Shown one piece after another: positions 18,987 through 27,319 of a stretch of DNA of 64,000 nt. The translations under genes were made by a program, and so were the position numbers. The notes beneath the pieces were generated by a model. That model was not told where the DNA came from, did not search any database, and saw only the letters and a list, made by a program, of their open reading frames with translations. Position 1 is the first letter of the stretch; every line of letters starts with the position of its first letter. Source of the stretch: Phascolarctobacterium sp. (GTDB lineage: Bacteria; Bacillota; Negativicutes; Acidaminococcales; Acidaminococcaceae); NCBI GenBank assembly GCA_003150755.1, contig QAMT01000013.1:62001-126000 (forward strand), written 5' to 3'.

Positions 18987-19532
18987 TTACACCTTCTTTT
19001 TAGGCTTCTTTTCGTAACGGTCGCGCTCGCTGAACACACAGCCGCAGTAAGGCTGGCGGTACAGCTCAAGCTCCAGGCTTATATCTACGCCGCGCTGGTA
19101 GCCTTCGCGGAAATCTTCATAATAAAAAGGAATGTCAAACTCAGCGGCAGCATCCTCCGCCAGTTTTTTAATAAGCTCATGCTTTTGGTAAGGGCTTACC
19201 AGAAGCGTCGTTGTAAAAGCATCATAGCCGTGTTCTTTGGCATACTGCGCCGCATAACGCATACGGGTACGGTAGCAGTAAATGCAGCGGCACCCCGGCT
19301 CGTCCAGCATACCGCGCACACATTCCTCCAGCGGATAGCTTTTATCCACCGTAAGGTTGTATTTTTTCTTTTCGCACAGCTCGCGCAGGGCGGCTATGCG
19401 GCGTTTAAACTCTTTGTAAGGATGGATATTGGGATTAAAAAAGATAATGTCAAACTGCACGCCGTCAGCCGTCAGCTTTTCCGTCGGATAGCAGGCGCAC
19501 GGCCCGCAGCAGGCATGTAATAACAGTTTCAT
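18987..19532 (-). CDS. queH: Epoxyqueuosine reductase QueH
   Basis: 181 aa, formerly DUF208. It reduces epoxyqueuosine to queuosine, the last step of the pathway, and is unrelated in sequence to QueG. Cysteine motifs: LLLHACCGPCACYP (residues 3-16), PGCRCIYCYRTRM and QPYCGCVFSE, which supply iron-sulphur cluster and zinc or second-metal ligands. Start ATG overlaps the ruvB stop by 1 bp. With queA and tgt in the same operon this gives a local queuosine module. Confidence 0.9.
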   Translation of the reverse strand: MKLLLHACCGPCACYPTEKLTADGVQFDIIFFNPNIHPYKEFKRRIAALRELCEKKKYNLTVDKSYPLEECVRGMLDEPGCRCIYCYRTRMRYAAQYAKEHGYDAFTTTLLVSPYQKHELIKKLAEDAAAEFDIPFYYEDFREGYQRGVDISLELELYRQPYCGCVFSERDRYEKKPKKKV

Positions 19533-20542
19533 CAGCGTTTCTCCTCTTTGTAAGGCAAACCAAGGTATCTGTAAGTTTCGCGGGTGGCAATGCGTCCGCG
19601 CGGTGTGCGCTGAATAAGCCCCAGCTGCATGAGATAAGGCTCGATAACGTCTTCGATGGTATCACTTTCCTCGCTTACCGCAGCGGCAATGGTTTCAATG
19701 CCTACCGGCCCGCCGTTAAAGGTTTTGACAATCGTCTGCAAAATGCGGCGGTCATTGCGGTCAAGCCCGTATTTATCAACTTCAAGGCGTGCCAGCGCTT
19801 CGTCCGCCACCTGTTCGGTTATCGTCTGCGCACCTGCCACCTGGGCAAAATCGCGTACGCGCTTTAAAAGGCGGTTGGCTACACGCGGCGTACCGCGGCT
19901 GCGGCGGGCAATAGCCTGCGCACCTTCGCGGTCAATGGCAACGCCCAAAATCTCTGCCGCACGCTCAATAATATAGCACAGTTCCTCCGGCTTATAAAAT
20001 TCCAGGCGGCACTGCACGCCAAAACGGTCGCGCAAAGGCGCTGCAATCGCACCCAGGCGCGTTGTTGCACCAATCAGCGTAAACTTGGGCAAATCAAGGC
20101 GCACGCTGCGCGCGCTCGGGCCCTTGCCGATAATTATGTCCAGCGCAAAATCCTCCATGGCAGAATACAAAATTTCTTCTACCGTTTTGGATAGGCGGTG
20201 AATTTCGTCAATAAACAGCACATCATTTTCGCCAAGATTGGTTAAAATCGCCGCCAAATCGCCCTGGCGCTCAATCGCCGGACCGCTGGTAATGCGGATG
20301 TTGACGTTAAGTTCATTGGCGATAATATTGGCAAGCGTAGTTTTGCCAAGGCCCGGAGGCCCGAACAAAAGCACATGGTCCAGCGCTTCGCCGCGTTCTG
20401 CCGCTGCCTTGATAAACACCTGCATATTCTGTTTTACCTGGTTCTGCCCGATGTATTCGGCAAGGCGGCGCGGGCGCAGGCTGTACTGCCAGCCGTCAGT
20501 ATCCTGTTCCCTGCCGGTAATAATTCTTTCCTGTTCGTTCAT
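19532..20542 (-). CDS. ruvB: Holliday junction branch-migration ATPase RuvB
   Basis: 336 aa. AAA+ motor that drives branch migration with RuvA. N-terminal [24 protein letters not shown], Walker [11 protein letters not shown] (about 60-69), Walker [10 protein letters not shown], sensor GATTRLG and the C-terminal winged helix with [16 protein letters not shown]. It overlaps ruvA by 1 bp and queH by 1 bp, in the order ruvC-ruvA-ruvB. Confidence 0.98.
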   Translation of the reverse strand: MNEQERIITGREQDTDGWQYSLRPRRLAEYIGQNQVKQNMQVFIKAAAERGEALDHVLLFGPPGLGKTTLANIIANELNVNIRITSGPAIERQGDLAAILTNLGENDVLFIDEIHRLSKTVEEILYSAMEDFALDIIIGKGPSARSVRLDLPKFTLIGATTRLGAIAAPLRDRFGVQCRLEFYKPEELCYIIERAAEILGVAIDREGAQAIARRSRGTPRVANRLLKRVRDFAQVAGAQTITEQVADEALARLEVDKYGLDRNDRRILQTIVKTFNGGPVGIETIAAAVSEESDTIEDVIEPYLMQLGLIQRTPRGRIATRETYRYLGLPYKEEKR

Positions 20543-21147
20543 TATTTCCTCCCGGCAAATACCTTAAGCACCTGTTTGATAATATCTTCGCAGGCCATTG
20601 CCTCGTAGCCCGACACAGTTTTAAGCGCCGGTACAATCTCACTGTTGCTGTAACCAAGCGCCTGCAAAGCTTCAATCGCTTCGCCAACGGCATTTTGCGG
20701 CACATCGCTCTGCGGATAAAACACAGCGTCAATAACGTCGCTGCCGCCGCTGATTTTGTCTTTAAGCTCCAACAGCAGGCGTTCCGCCGTTTTTTTGCCA
20801 ATGCCAGGCAGCTTGGTCAAAGCCTTCATGTCGCGGTTTTCTACCGCCATATAAAAATCATCAGGCTTTACAGCCGATAAAATGCCCAAAGCAACCTTGG
20901 GCCCGACGCCGCTGATGCCAATCAGCAGCACAAATAAATCATAATATTGTTTGCTTAAAAAGCCGAACAGCAAAATTGCGTCCTCGCGCACGGAGGTATA
21001 GGTATAAACGCGCACTTCGCTGCCCATCGAAAGCGCCGCCAGATTGGCGGATGGCATAAACACGCGGTAGCCGACACCGCCCGGCGTTTCAATCAGGCAA
21101 TATTCATTTGCAAGCTCGGCAACCCTGCCTTTAACTGAACCAATCAT
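20542..21147 (-). CDS. ruvA: Holliday junction DNA-binding protein RuvA
   Basis: 201 aa. OB-fold N-terminus [29 protein letters not shown], tandem helix-hairpin-helix motifs [17 protein letters not shown] and [19 protein letters not shown], and the RuvB-binding domain III at the C-terminus ([16 protein letters not shown]). It forms the tetramer that holds the four-way junction. It overlaps ruvC by 4 bp (ATGA). Confidence 0.98.
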   Translation of the reverse strand: MIGSVKGRVAELANEYCLIETPGGVGYRVFMPSANLAALSMGSEVRVYTYTSVREDAILLFGFLSKQYYDLFVLLIGISGVGPKVALGILSAVKPDDFYMAVENRDMKALTKLPGIGKKTAERLLLELKDKISGGSDVIDAVFYPQSDVPQNAVGEAIEALQALGYSNSEIVPALKTVSGYEAMACEDIIKQVLKVFAGRK

Positions 21148-21641
21148 TTAGCTAACTCCGTCCATCTTCTCGTCGCTGCTGTATGCAGGCCGCAAATAGC
21201 CATCGCAAGCGCGTCGGCAACGTCGTCCGGTTTCGGCTTTTCGCGCAGGTTCAAAAGGTGCTTTACCATAAACTGCACCTGCTCTTTACCGGCGCTGCCA
21301 AAACCAACAACAGCCTGTTTTACCTGTATCGGCGTAAACTCCATTACCGGCAGGCCGTGGTTGGCCGCCGTCAGCAAAACCACGCCGCGCGCCTGCCCGA
21401 CGCTGATTGCCGTCGTAACATTGCGGTTAAAAAAAAGCTGCTCCACGCTCATAATATCGGGGTGATATTCTTCAATCAGCTCCGTCAGCCCGTCGTAGAT
21501 TTTTTTTAAACGCAGTTCCGGCAGCATATCCTTATCGGTAAACACCGCGCCGTAATGCACAGGGCGCAGGCGGTTGCCAATCATCTCCACCAGGCCGAAG
21601 CCGCAGATGGCCGTGCCGGGGTCAATACCTAATGCCAGCAT
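21144..21641 (-). CDS. ruvC: Crossover junction endodeoxyribonuclease RuvC
   Basis: 165 aa from ATG 21639-21641, 7 nt after GGGAG; an upstream in-frame TTG lacks spacing. RNase H-like resolvase that cleaves Holliday junctions. Catalytic acidic residues lie in [10 protein letters not shown] (Asp near residue 6), MSVEQLFF (Glu) and the C-terminal [16 protein letters not shown] (Asp pair). It is the first gene of ruvCAB and follows yebC by 60 bp. Confidence 0.97.
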   Translation of the reverse strand: MLALGIDPGTAICGFGLVEMIGNRLRPVHYGAVFTDKDMLPELRLKKIYDGLTELIEEYHPDIMSVEQLFFNRNVTTAISVGQARGVVLLTAANHGLPVMEFTPIQVKQAVVGFGSAGKEQVQFMVKHLLNLREKPKPDDVADALAMAICGLHTAATRRWTELAK

Positions 21642-21668
21642 ACACAAACTCCCGTCTTATACAAAGCA

Positions 21669-21688
21669 GGCAGGCCGTTAAGCCTGCC
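21669..21688 (-). other. Hairpin between yebC and ruvC
   Basis: Perfect 7-bp GGCAGGC/GCCTGCC stem with a 6-nt loop, directly after the yebC stop. There is no good T-run on the minus strand, so it is more likely a partial attenuator or stability element than a full terminator. Confidence 0.45.
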
Positions 21689-21704
21689 CCCTTCAAAATC
21701 AAAT

Positions 21705-22448
21705 TTATTCTTCGTCATCCGGCAGGTCTGCGTTGGTGTAAACATCCTGCACGTCATCAAGGTCATCCAAAGCGTCCAGCATTTTCTGAACCTTGGCAGC
21801 GCTTTCCTCGTCAAGGTCTGCCATTGTATCCGGCAGCATGGTAATTTCTGCCATTGCAACCTCAACATTGTTGTCAGCCAGCGCTTTTTCAACAGCGTCA
21901 AAATCTTCCGGCTGGGTAATGATTTCAAAAGCGCCTTCTTCGCTCTTAACGTCTTCAGCGCCTGCGTCCAGCGCAATCATCATCAGGTCGTCTTCGGTCA
22001 GGCCTTCGTTTTCTTCAGCGTCGATGCTGAATACGCCCTTGCGTTTGAACATCCAGTTTACGCAGCCGGTTTCGCCCATGTTGCCGCCGGATTTGGTAAA
22101 TACGTGGCGCACATCGGCAGCGGTACGGTTGCGGTTGTTGGTAAGTGCCGAAACCATAACGGCAACGCCTGCCGGTCCGTAGCCTTCGTAGGTAATTTCT
22201 TCGTAGTTGCCGCCTTCAGCAGCGCCCTGGCCTTTTTTAATGGCACGCTGGATATTATCTTTCGGTATATTGTTGGCTTTAGCTTTGCTCAAAGCCAGTT
22301 TTAATCTCATATTGCCGGTAGGGTCAGGGCCTCCCATCTGCACAGCAATGGTAATTTCTCTGCCGATTTTGGTGGTAATTTTACCGCGCGCAGCATCGGC
22401 TTTGCCTTTTTTGTGTTTGATATTAGCCCATTTAGAATGTCCGGACAT
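21705..22448 (-). CDS. yebC: YebC/PmpR-family protein (TACO1 homologue)
   Basis: 247 aa. Starts MSGHSKWANIKHKKGKADAARGKI, the diagnostic N-terminus, followed by EITIAVQMGGPDPTGNMRLKLAL and YEGYGPAGVAVMVSALTNNRNRTA. Family members have been described as transcriptional regulators (PmpR) and, more recently, as translation factors that relieve stalling at proline stretches. The acidic C-terminus (DDLDDVQDVYTNADLPDDEE) is normal. Adjacent to ruvCAB in many bacteria. Confidence 0.95.
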   Translation of the reverse strand: MSGHSKWANIKHKKGKADAARGKITTKIGREITIAVQMGGPDPTGNMRLKLALSKAKANNIPKDNIQRAIKKGQGAAEGGNYEEITYEGYGPAGVAVMVSALTNNRNRTAADVRHVFTKSGGNMGETGCVNWMFKRKGVFSIDAEENEGLTEDDLMMIALDAGAEDVKSEEGAFEIITQPEDFDAVEKALADNNVEVAMAEITMLPDTMADLDEESAAKVQKMLDALDDLDDVQDVYTNADLPDDEE

Positions 22449-22590
22449 AACTGATTCCTCCTAAAAACTCAACTGGTAATAAACCCATAATACTAAATTA
22501 TTATACTACAACGCGCCGGGCATTTCAATAATTTATGCGCGCGCCTGTGCAGGCTGCGCTGTTAATTTGCATTTAATACGCGCTGCATGC

Positions 22591-22620
22591 TTGTTAAGTA
22601 CGCGCCTGCTATTGTATAAT
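22591..22620 (+). promoter_or_regulatory. Promoter of the CXXC peptide / polyferredoxin / TlpA operon
   Basis: TTGTTA (22591-22596), 18-bp spacer, TATAAT (22615-22620), 15 bp before the ATG of the first small gene. Divergent from yebC across about 190 bp. Confidence 0.55.
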
Positions 22621-22635
22621 AATAGCGGTGATGAT

Positions 22636-22758
22636 ATGAAAATATTTTTGTGGCTGCTGGCCGCTGCGTTTTTAGCCGCCGGCATTTACCAAAAAGAATA
22701 TATGGAAGTGCTGCACAAAGCAGTGCTGATTTGCCTGGAGTGCATCGGCATTGGCTAA
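22636..22758 (+). CDS. CD1871A-like 40-aa CXXC membrane peptide
   Basis: 40 aa, beginning MKIFLWLLAAAFLAAGIYQ (a single membrane helix or uncleaved signal) and ending in a C-L-E-C motif in ICLECIGIG. This matches the small CXXC-motif proteins (CD1871A family) annotated beside polyferredoxin and thioredoxin-like genes in Clostridia-type genomes. ATG 22636 is chosen over an upstream TTG in frame at 22567 because the promoter -10 lies at 22615-22620. Its last 8 bp overlap the next gene. The function is unknown; two cysteines close to the membrane suggest a thiol-relay or metal role. Confidence 0.65.
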   Translation: MKIFLWLLAAAFLAAGIYQKEYMEVLHKAVLICLECIGIG

Positions 22759-23569
22759 AAGATTTTTTGTGCAGCTTGCATCAGCAATACTCCACAACGG
22801 CAACCTGCCGGGCTTCATCACCGGGCGTATCTGGCAGGCGCAGCCCAAAAGCGTGTGCGTGCCTGTGCTCAACTGCTATTCGTGCCCCGGCGCGCTGGGC
22901 GCCTGCCCCGTCGGCTCGCTGCAAAGCACCCTTGCGGGGACGGTATTAAAATTTCCGTTTTATGTTTTAGGGCTGCTGCTGTTATTTGCGTTATGTCTGG
23001 GCCGCGTCGTCTGCGGCTGGCTGTGCCCCTTCGGGCTGGTGCAGGATTTGTTATACAAAATCCCCTCGCCCAAACTGCGCAAAAACAGCGTAACAGCAAA
23101 ACTAAGTTATTTTAAATATTTTATTGCCGTTATTTTTGTGCTGCTTCTGCCAATTTACTTTTGGCTGCAAAGCGGCGTCGGCGCACCGGCGTTTTGCAAA
23201 TACATCTGCCCCGCTGGCACGCTGGAAGCAGGCTTGCCCCTGGTTGCCTTAAACACCGGCCTGCAAAACAGCATTGGCCTGTTATTCGGCTGGAAGTTTT
23301 TGCTGATGCTGATAATTTTAGGCGCCGGTATTTTTATTTACCGGCCCTTCTGCCGCTTTTTATGCCCGCTGGGAGCGTGGTACGGCCTGTTCAATAAACT
23401 TTCCCTGTTCGGCATCAAGGTAGACGCTGCCAAATGCGTCAACTGCCACGCCTGCGCCAACATCTGCAAAATGGACGTTAAAATAGCAGGCGGCAGCGAA
23501 TGTATCAACTGCGGTGAATGTAAAAAAATCTGCCCCACCGGGGCGATAAGTTTTAAAACTAAATTTTAG
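22751..23569 (+). CDS. NapH/CcoG-like polyferredoxin membrane protein
   Basis: 272 aa from TTG 22751 (GGAG 10 nt upstream). About five membrane helices with repeated Cys-rich signatures: LNCYSCPGALGACPVGSLQ (residues 36-54), CGWLCPFGLVQD, CKYICPAGT and CRFLCPLGAWYG. They end in a two-cluster ferredoxin domain, CVNCHACANICKMDV and CINCGECKKICPTGAI. Such proteins pass electrons from the cytoplasm across the inner membrane. It overlaps the CXXC peptide by 8 bp and is followed 10 bp later by a TlpA-like thioredoxin, so the likely output is reduction of extracytoplasmic thiols; that is inference. Confidence 0.85.
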   Translation: MAKRFFVQLASAILHNGNLPGFITGRIWQAQPKSVCVPVLNCYSCPGALGACPVGSLQSTLAGTVLKFPFYVLGLLLLFALCLGRVVCGWLCPFGLVQDLLYKIPSPKLRKNSVTAKLSYFKYFIAVIFVLLLPIYFWLQSGVGAPAFCKYICPAGTLEAGLPLVALNTGLQNSIGLLFGWKFLLMLIILGAGIFIYRPFCRFLCPLGAWYGLFNKLSLFGIKVDAAKCVNCHACANICKMDVKIAGGSECINCGECKKICPTGAISFKTKF

Positions 23570-23579
23570 GAGTGATTAA

Positions 23580-24101
23580 ATGTTAAAGAAATTTTTGCTC
23601 ATTACTCTTGCAGCTGCCGTTGTCGGCATTATCAGCGCCTTTGGCTGGTCCTATTACCAGGCTGGCAACTTAAACGACGCCGCAGCCGAAACAATCAACA
23701 CCGAAGCGCCGGATATTACGGTAACTGCCATGGACGGCACACAGCTTAAGCTTTCTGATTTGCGCGGCAAAACCGTGTTTGTAAACTTCTGGGCAACCTG
23801 GTGCGGCCCCTGCATGCAGGAAATGCCGGTTATGGAAAAGGTTTACCCGGAATATAAAGACAAGGTTGAATTTTTCACCGTCAGCATCGACGACGCCCGT
23901 GCGGATTACGAAAAATACGTTAAAGAACAGGGCTTTGCCTTCCCGATGTACTGGGGCGACAAAAACGCCATTATCAGCGCTTACGGCTTGCAGGGCATAC
24001 CGGCTTCCTATATTATTGATAAATACGGCACCATCACCCAATCCCATATCGGCGGCATGCAGGAAAAAGATATGCGCGCCTTTTTGGACAAAGCATTATA
24101 A
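23580..24101 (+). CDS. TlpA-family extracytoplasmic thiol-disulfide oxidoreductase
   Basis: 173 aa. N-terminal signal anchor MLKKFLLITLAAAVVGIISAFGW, then a thioredoxin fold with TVFVNFWATWCGPCMQEMP (active site WCGPC near residue 77) and the cis-proline loop GLQGIPASYIID. Proteins of this family keep cysteines reduced outside the cytoplasm, for example in cytochrome c maturation. It is the last gene of the three-gene redox unit and is followed by a terminator. No cytochrome genes are nearby, so the client is unknown. Confidence 0.9.
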   Translation: MLKKFLLITLAAAVVGIISAFGWSYYQAGNLNDAAAETINTEAPDITVTAMDGTQLKLSDLRGKTVFVNFWATWCGPCMQEMPVMEKVYPEYKDKVEFFTVSIDDARADYEKYVKEQGFAFPMYWGDKNAIISAYGLQGIPASYIIDKYGTITQSHIGGMQEKDMRAFLDKAL

Positions 24102-24108
24102 TAAGCAC

Positions 24109-24147
24109 AAACCCATTTGCCATAACGGCAGATGGGTTTAATTTTAC
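24109..24147 (+). terminator. Terminator after the TlpA gene
   Basis: Stem AAACCCAT-T-TGCC / GGCA-G-ATGGGTTT (24109-24139), followed by AATTTTACTT. Confidence 0.75.
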
Positions 24148-24195
24148 TTCAAAAGCAAATGTAAAATATTCTTTAATTGGGCTTAAGTTGTAATT

Positions 24196-24353
24196 AACCC
24201 GCCGTACATCAGTGCTATAAAACAGCGGTCAAAAACTGCGGCAGCAAAATTTTTAGTTAACACCTACAAGAGTCCAGCCGCGTAAGCCTGGACGGAATCG
24301 GAGGAGCCGCAGCATTTTTGCGCTGTTGAAATAGTGCTGATGTCCGGCGGGTT
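24196..24353 (+). ncRNA. Rod-like 158-bp inverted-repeat element, possible structured RNA
   Basis: The gap 24148-24484 has no gene. Its core folds into a long rod: AACCCGCCG / CGGCGGGTT (24196-24204, 24345-24353), ACATCAG / CTGATGT, TGCTAT / ATAGTG (with wobbles), AACAGCG / CGCTGTT, CAAAAA / TTTTTG and CTGCGGC / GCCGCAG (24236-24242, 24306-24312). Beyond a large asymmetric bubble it ends in the apical hairpin GTCCAG / CTGGAC (24272-24277, 24288-24293). Both ends carry TTAA. No SRP, 6S or riboswitch core was recognised. It could be an RNA, an attenuator or a small non-coding repeat element; the strand is uncertain. Confidence 0.5.
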
Positions 24354-24484
24354 AAAGATTTTTACAGCACTGATATCAGTTTGTTCTGACTTGTTTTTAT
24401 CGCTATTCCCCATCTGCTTTCACCTTATTTACAAAACATGCACAGCAAATTTTTCAGCATTATAAAGATATACCCATGCATGTA

Positions 24485-24513
24485 TTGACAAGCCTATTTT
24501 TAACCGCTACACT
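24485..24513 (+). promoter_or_regulatory. Promoter of the MATE transporter gene
   Basis: TTGACA (24485-24490), 17-bp spacer, TACACT (24508-24513), about 50 bp before the start codon. A strong consensus promoter that separates the MATE gene from the rod-like element upstream. Confidence 0.75.
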
Positions 24514-24564
24514 ATCGTTAGAAGCTGTTTTTAACGGCAATTTTTTATTTTACAGGAGTTAAAA

Positions 24565-25947
24565 ATGCGAGCCTTATCCGGCAATAAAAATAAAACCCGC
24601 GATTTAACCCACGGCCCTATCGGCAAGCAGCTTTTCTGGTTCTCGCTGCCGCTGTTTGCCGGCAGTTTAATCCAGCAGCTTTACAGCACCGTCGATTTAA
24701 TCTTCGTCGGGCGCATATTGGGCAAAGATGCAGCCGCAGCAGTCGGTGCCAGCACCTTTTTAGTAATCTGCATACTGGGCTTTTTCATCGGCCTTTCCGT
24801 CGGTATCGGCGTTATAGCCGCCCGCGAATTTGCCCGCGGCGAATACGGCGAACTTCACCGCATCGTACACTGCACGGCAGGGCTTACCATAATATTTTCC
24901 ATTGTCTTTACAATACTTGGCCTTGTGCTTGCGCCGACCATTCTGGAGTGGATGAACACACCTCCGGAAATCATGCACCAAGGCACGGTTTATATCCGCG
25001 TCTTTCTGCTCAGCCTGTTTTCCATCGTCAGCTACAACGTAGGCAGCGGCATTTTAAGGGCGCTCGGCAACTCGCTTTCGCCGATGATTTACCAGCTTAT
25101 CGGCGGCATTGCCAACGTACTTGGCAACCTTTTGTTTGTATATTACTGGAACTTCGGCATCACAGGCTCCGCCATGGCAACCGTCGTTTCGCAGACGCTG
25201 GCAGCCGGGCTTGTAATCTTCCATCTATATAATATGGATGAACGCTACCGCCTGCGCTTTAAACAGATTTACCTGGACTGGCCGCTTTCGCGCGAAATTT
25301 TCCGCATCGGCATACCGGCAGCCATTCAGACCATTGTTATTACGCTTTCCAATATAGTTGTGCAAACTAACATCAACGGACTTGGCGTAAACAGCATTGC
25401 AGCCTACGCCGCTTATTTTAAGGTAGAAAACGTCATCTACCTGCCGATAATGGCAATCGGGCAGGCCTGCTCCACCTTTATCAGCCAAAATGTAGGCGTC
25501 GGCAAAATTATGCGCAGCAAACGCGGCACCACCGTATCCATTTACTTCGGGCTTATAGTTACCGCCATCAGCATCAGCACAGTGCTGTATTTTGCAGACT
25601 TCGCCTTCAGCCTGTTTACAAGCGACCCCGATGTTATCGCCATCGGCAGCGGCATCGCCTTTGTAATCATGCCGTTTTACTTTCTGTATGTTTTTCTCGA
25701 AGTTCTGGCATCTTCTATCCGCGGCAGCGGCAGCACCCTGCCAACCATGTTTATTATTCTGGTAAACATGTGCCTTATCCGCATCGGCGTGCTGAAACTG
25801 ATTATGTACTTTAGCCCCACCGCAACTTCTGTTGCCTGGGTTTACCCCATTACATGGGTGTTTACCGTTGCCAGCCTGTACTGGTATTATAAAAGCGAGC
25901 GCTGGAACCCGGTTAAAATTATCGCCAAACCCGAAACAGCTCAATAA
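24565..25947 (+). CDS. MATE-family multidrug exporter
   Basis: 460 aa, twelve predicted membrane helices in two homologous halves. Starts after ACAGGAG; N-terminal LTHGPIGKQLFWFSLPLFAGSLIQQLYSTVDLIFVGR is characteristic of MATE transporters, as is the repeated element in the second half (IFRIGIPAAIQTIVITLSNIVVQTNING). It exports drugs or metabolites by Na+ or H+ antiport; the substrate is not predictable. Monocistronic, with its own promoter and terminator. Confidence 0.9.
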   Translation: MRALSGNKNKTRDLTHGPIGKQLFWFSLPLFAGSLIQQLYSTVDLIFVGRILGKDAAAAVGASTFLVICILGFFIGLSVGIGVIAAREFARGEYGELHRIVHCTAGLTIIFSIVFTILGLVLAPTILEWMNTPPEIMHQGTVYIRVFLLSLFSIVSYNVGSGILRALGNSLSPMIYQLIGGIANVLGNLLFVYYWNFGITGSAMATVVSQTLAAGLVIFHLYNMDERYRLRFKQIYLDWPLSREIFRIGIPAAIQTIVITLSNIVVQTNINGLGVNSIAAYAAYFKVENVIYLPIMAIGQACSTFISQNVGVGKIMRSKRGTTVSIYFGLIVTAISISTVLYFADFAFSLFTSDPDVIAIGSGIAFVIMPFYFLYVFLEVLASSIRGSGSTLPTMFIILVNMCLIRIGVLKLIMYFSPTATSVAWVYPITWVFTVASLYWYYKSERWNPVKIIAKPETAQ

Positions 25948-25953
25948 AAAATC

Positions 25954-25986
25954 AAGGCTGTGCCTGTATAGGTACAGCCTTTTATA
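25954..25986 (+). terminator. Terminator after the MATE gene
   Basis: AAGGCTGT / ACAGCCTT stem (25954-25961, 25974-25981) followed by TTATAT. Nearly the same stem terminates the sigma-like gene at 32562. Confidence 0.75.
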
Positions 25987-26014
25987 TATGCAGCATTGAA
26001 TTTATCAGATAAAC

Positions 26015-26043
26015 AAAAAAGACGCAGACTTTAAATCTGCGCC
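26015..26043 (-). terminator. Terminator of the tRNA cluster
   Basis: Minus strand GGCGCAGA / TCTGCGTC stem with a 7-nt loop, followed by TTTTTTG, just after tRNA-Trp. Confidence 0.85.
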
Positions 26044-26052
26044 GTATTTGCG

Positions 26053-26128
26053 TGGCAGGGGCAGTAGGAATCGAACCCACAACCAACGGTTTTGGAGACC
26101 GCTACTCTACCAGTTGAGCTATACCCCT
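26053..26128 (-). tRNA. tRNA-Trp (CCA)
   Basis: 76 nt including an encoded CCA. Acceptor AGGGGTA / TGCCCCT, D-arm AGCTCAACTGGTAGAG, anticodon loop CTCCAAA giving CCA, and T-arm GTGGGTTCGATTCCTAC. Third gene of the Asp-Gly-Trp cluster. Confidence 0.97.
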
Positions 26129-26135
26129 AAAAAAA

Positions 26136-26210
26136 TGGAGCGGAAAACGAGGCTCGAACTCGCGACCCCCACCTTGGCAAGGTGGTGCTCTACCACTGAG
26201 CTATTTCCGC
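26136..26210 (-). tRNA. tRNA-Gly (GCC)
   Basis: 75 nt with encoded CCA. Acceptor GCGGAAA / TTTCCGC, anticodon loop TTGCCAA giving GCC, and T-loop GAGTTCGAGCC. Seven bases separate it from tRNA-Trp. Confidence 0.97.
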
Positions 26211-26212
26211 AT

Positions 26213-26289
26213 TGGCGACCCGGATGGGACTCGAACCCACGACCTCCGCCGTGACAGGGCGGCATTCTAACCAACTGAACCACCGGGCC
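26213..26289 (-). tRNA. tRNA-Asp (GTC)
   Basis: 77 nt with encoded CCA. Acceptor GGCCCGG / CCGGGTC, anticodon loop CTGTCAC giving GTC, and T-arm GTGGGTTCGAGTCCCAT. First gene of the cluster. Its GUC anticodon is a substrate for the queuosine enzymes encoded at 15.5-19.5 kb. Confidence 0.97.
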
Positions 26290-26493
26290 TCATGTCAGTG
26301 TCCTGACAGATATAAATATTACCATAAAAAAATGATTAACGCAAGCCCTTTTATAAAATTTTGTTAAAAATTGTTTGATTTGTTTGACGCAGGTAAATAA
26401 AATATTAAATTTTGCCGCTTTATGGTATAATATTTTTTAAGGTATTTAAAACTAAAAGCAATTTACAACTTTATTATACAGGAGGTTCCATTT

Positions 26494-27102
26494 ATGCTCA
26501 CAGCCCCGGACTGGGCTCTTGGCAGCCAGTATCTGCGCACTAACGCGCCCGAACTTATTCCCTTTATCGACAAATATGGTGCCTGCACCTTGCAGCCGGA
26601 AGCGCCTCAAAAATATTTTGGCACGCTTTTAACCGGCATCATCTCCCAGCAGCTTCCGCCGGAAGTAAGCCTTGCCATGGTTAAAAAGCTGGAAGCAGCC
26701 GTCGGCACGCCCATTACCCCTCAGGCCATTGCCGCAGCCAGCGACGAAGACTTATGTGCCTGCGGCATTATGCAGCAAAAAGTAAACTACTTAAAAGGCT
26801 TTGCCGAAGCAGTTTTAAGCGGCAAAGTAACAATGGATAAATTTGACAGCATGACTGACAGCGAAATAACCAAGCAGCTTACGCAGATTAAAGGGCTTGG
26901 GCAGTGGACAGCCGAAATGTTTTTGCTGCTGGCACTGTGCCGCACCGATATTGCTCCCACAGCAGATTTTATCTTTCAGAAGCGCGTAAAAGAAATTTTT
27001 AATTTAAGCGCCATGCCCAAACGCAAACAGATTTTAGAACTGACGGAACACTGGCGTCCGTGGCGTTCTTTGGCAGTTTGGTATTTGTGGCAGGAAAAAT
27101 AA
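26494..27102 (+). CDS. AlkA-like DNA-3-methyladenine glycosylase (HhH-GPD)
   Basis: 202 aa. It removes alkylated bases to start base-excision repair. The helix-hairpin-helix is LTQIKGLGQWTAEMFLLLALCR (about residues 129-150), followed by the catalytic aspartate in APTADFIFQKRV (the position of E. coli AlkA Asp238) and the conserved HWRPWRSLAVWYLWQ. It lacks the N-terminal AlkA domain of about 90 residues and is a compact form. A plus-strand promoter-like TATAAT lies at about 26426. ATG follows AGGAGG. Terminator downstream. Confidence 0.88.
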   Translation: MLTAPDWALGSQYLRTNAPELIPFIDKYGACTLQPEAPQKYFGTLLTGIISQQLPPEVSLAMVKKLEAAVGTPITPQAIAAASDEDLCACGIMQQKVNYLKGFAEAVLSGKVTMDKFDSMTDSEITKQLTQIKGLGQWTAEMFLLLALCRTDIAPTADFIFQKRVKEIFNLSAMPKRKQILELTEHWRPWRSLAVWYLWQEK

Positions 27103-27108
27103 AAAAAC

Positions 27109-27147
27109 AGAGCATTGCTGGCAGTAACGGCAATGCTCTATCTTTTT
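27109..27147 (+). terminator. Terminator after the DNA glycosylase gene
   Basis: Perfect 10-bp stem AGAGCATTGC / GCAATGCTCT (27109-27118, 27130-27139), followed by ATCTTTTTATTTT. Confidence 0.9.
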
Positions 27148-27319
27148 ATTTTCTGTATTCATTTTTGGTTTGTTTCATCATACAGCCGGTACTTTTATTT
27201 GACACAAGTATGCCGTTGGCTTATAATATTTATAGAAAATGTGCTGCCGATAGACGGTTAGCCGCAAATTTATATTTGGTTATGATAAACCGTCACAAAC
27301 TTGCTAGGGCTGTGGCGGT

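Noticed and set aside
22567..22635. Longer 63-aa form of the CXXC peptide starting at 22567
   Set aside because: The promoter -10 box lies at 22615-22620, inside that extension, and the ATG at 22636 gives a normal signal-anchor start.
24196..24353. SRP RNA domain IV or 6S RNA
   Set aside because: The SRP GGAA-tetraloop and GGAAGCAGC motif are absent, and the large bubble lies near the apex rather than mid-rod as in 6S RNA.
26053..26289. tRNA cluster as an integration site for a mobile element
   Set aside because: No integrase, no repeated tRNA 3' end and no compositional break were seen next to the three tRNAs.
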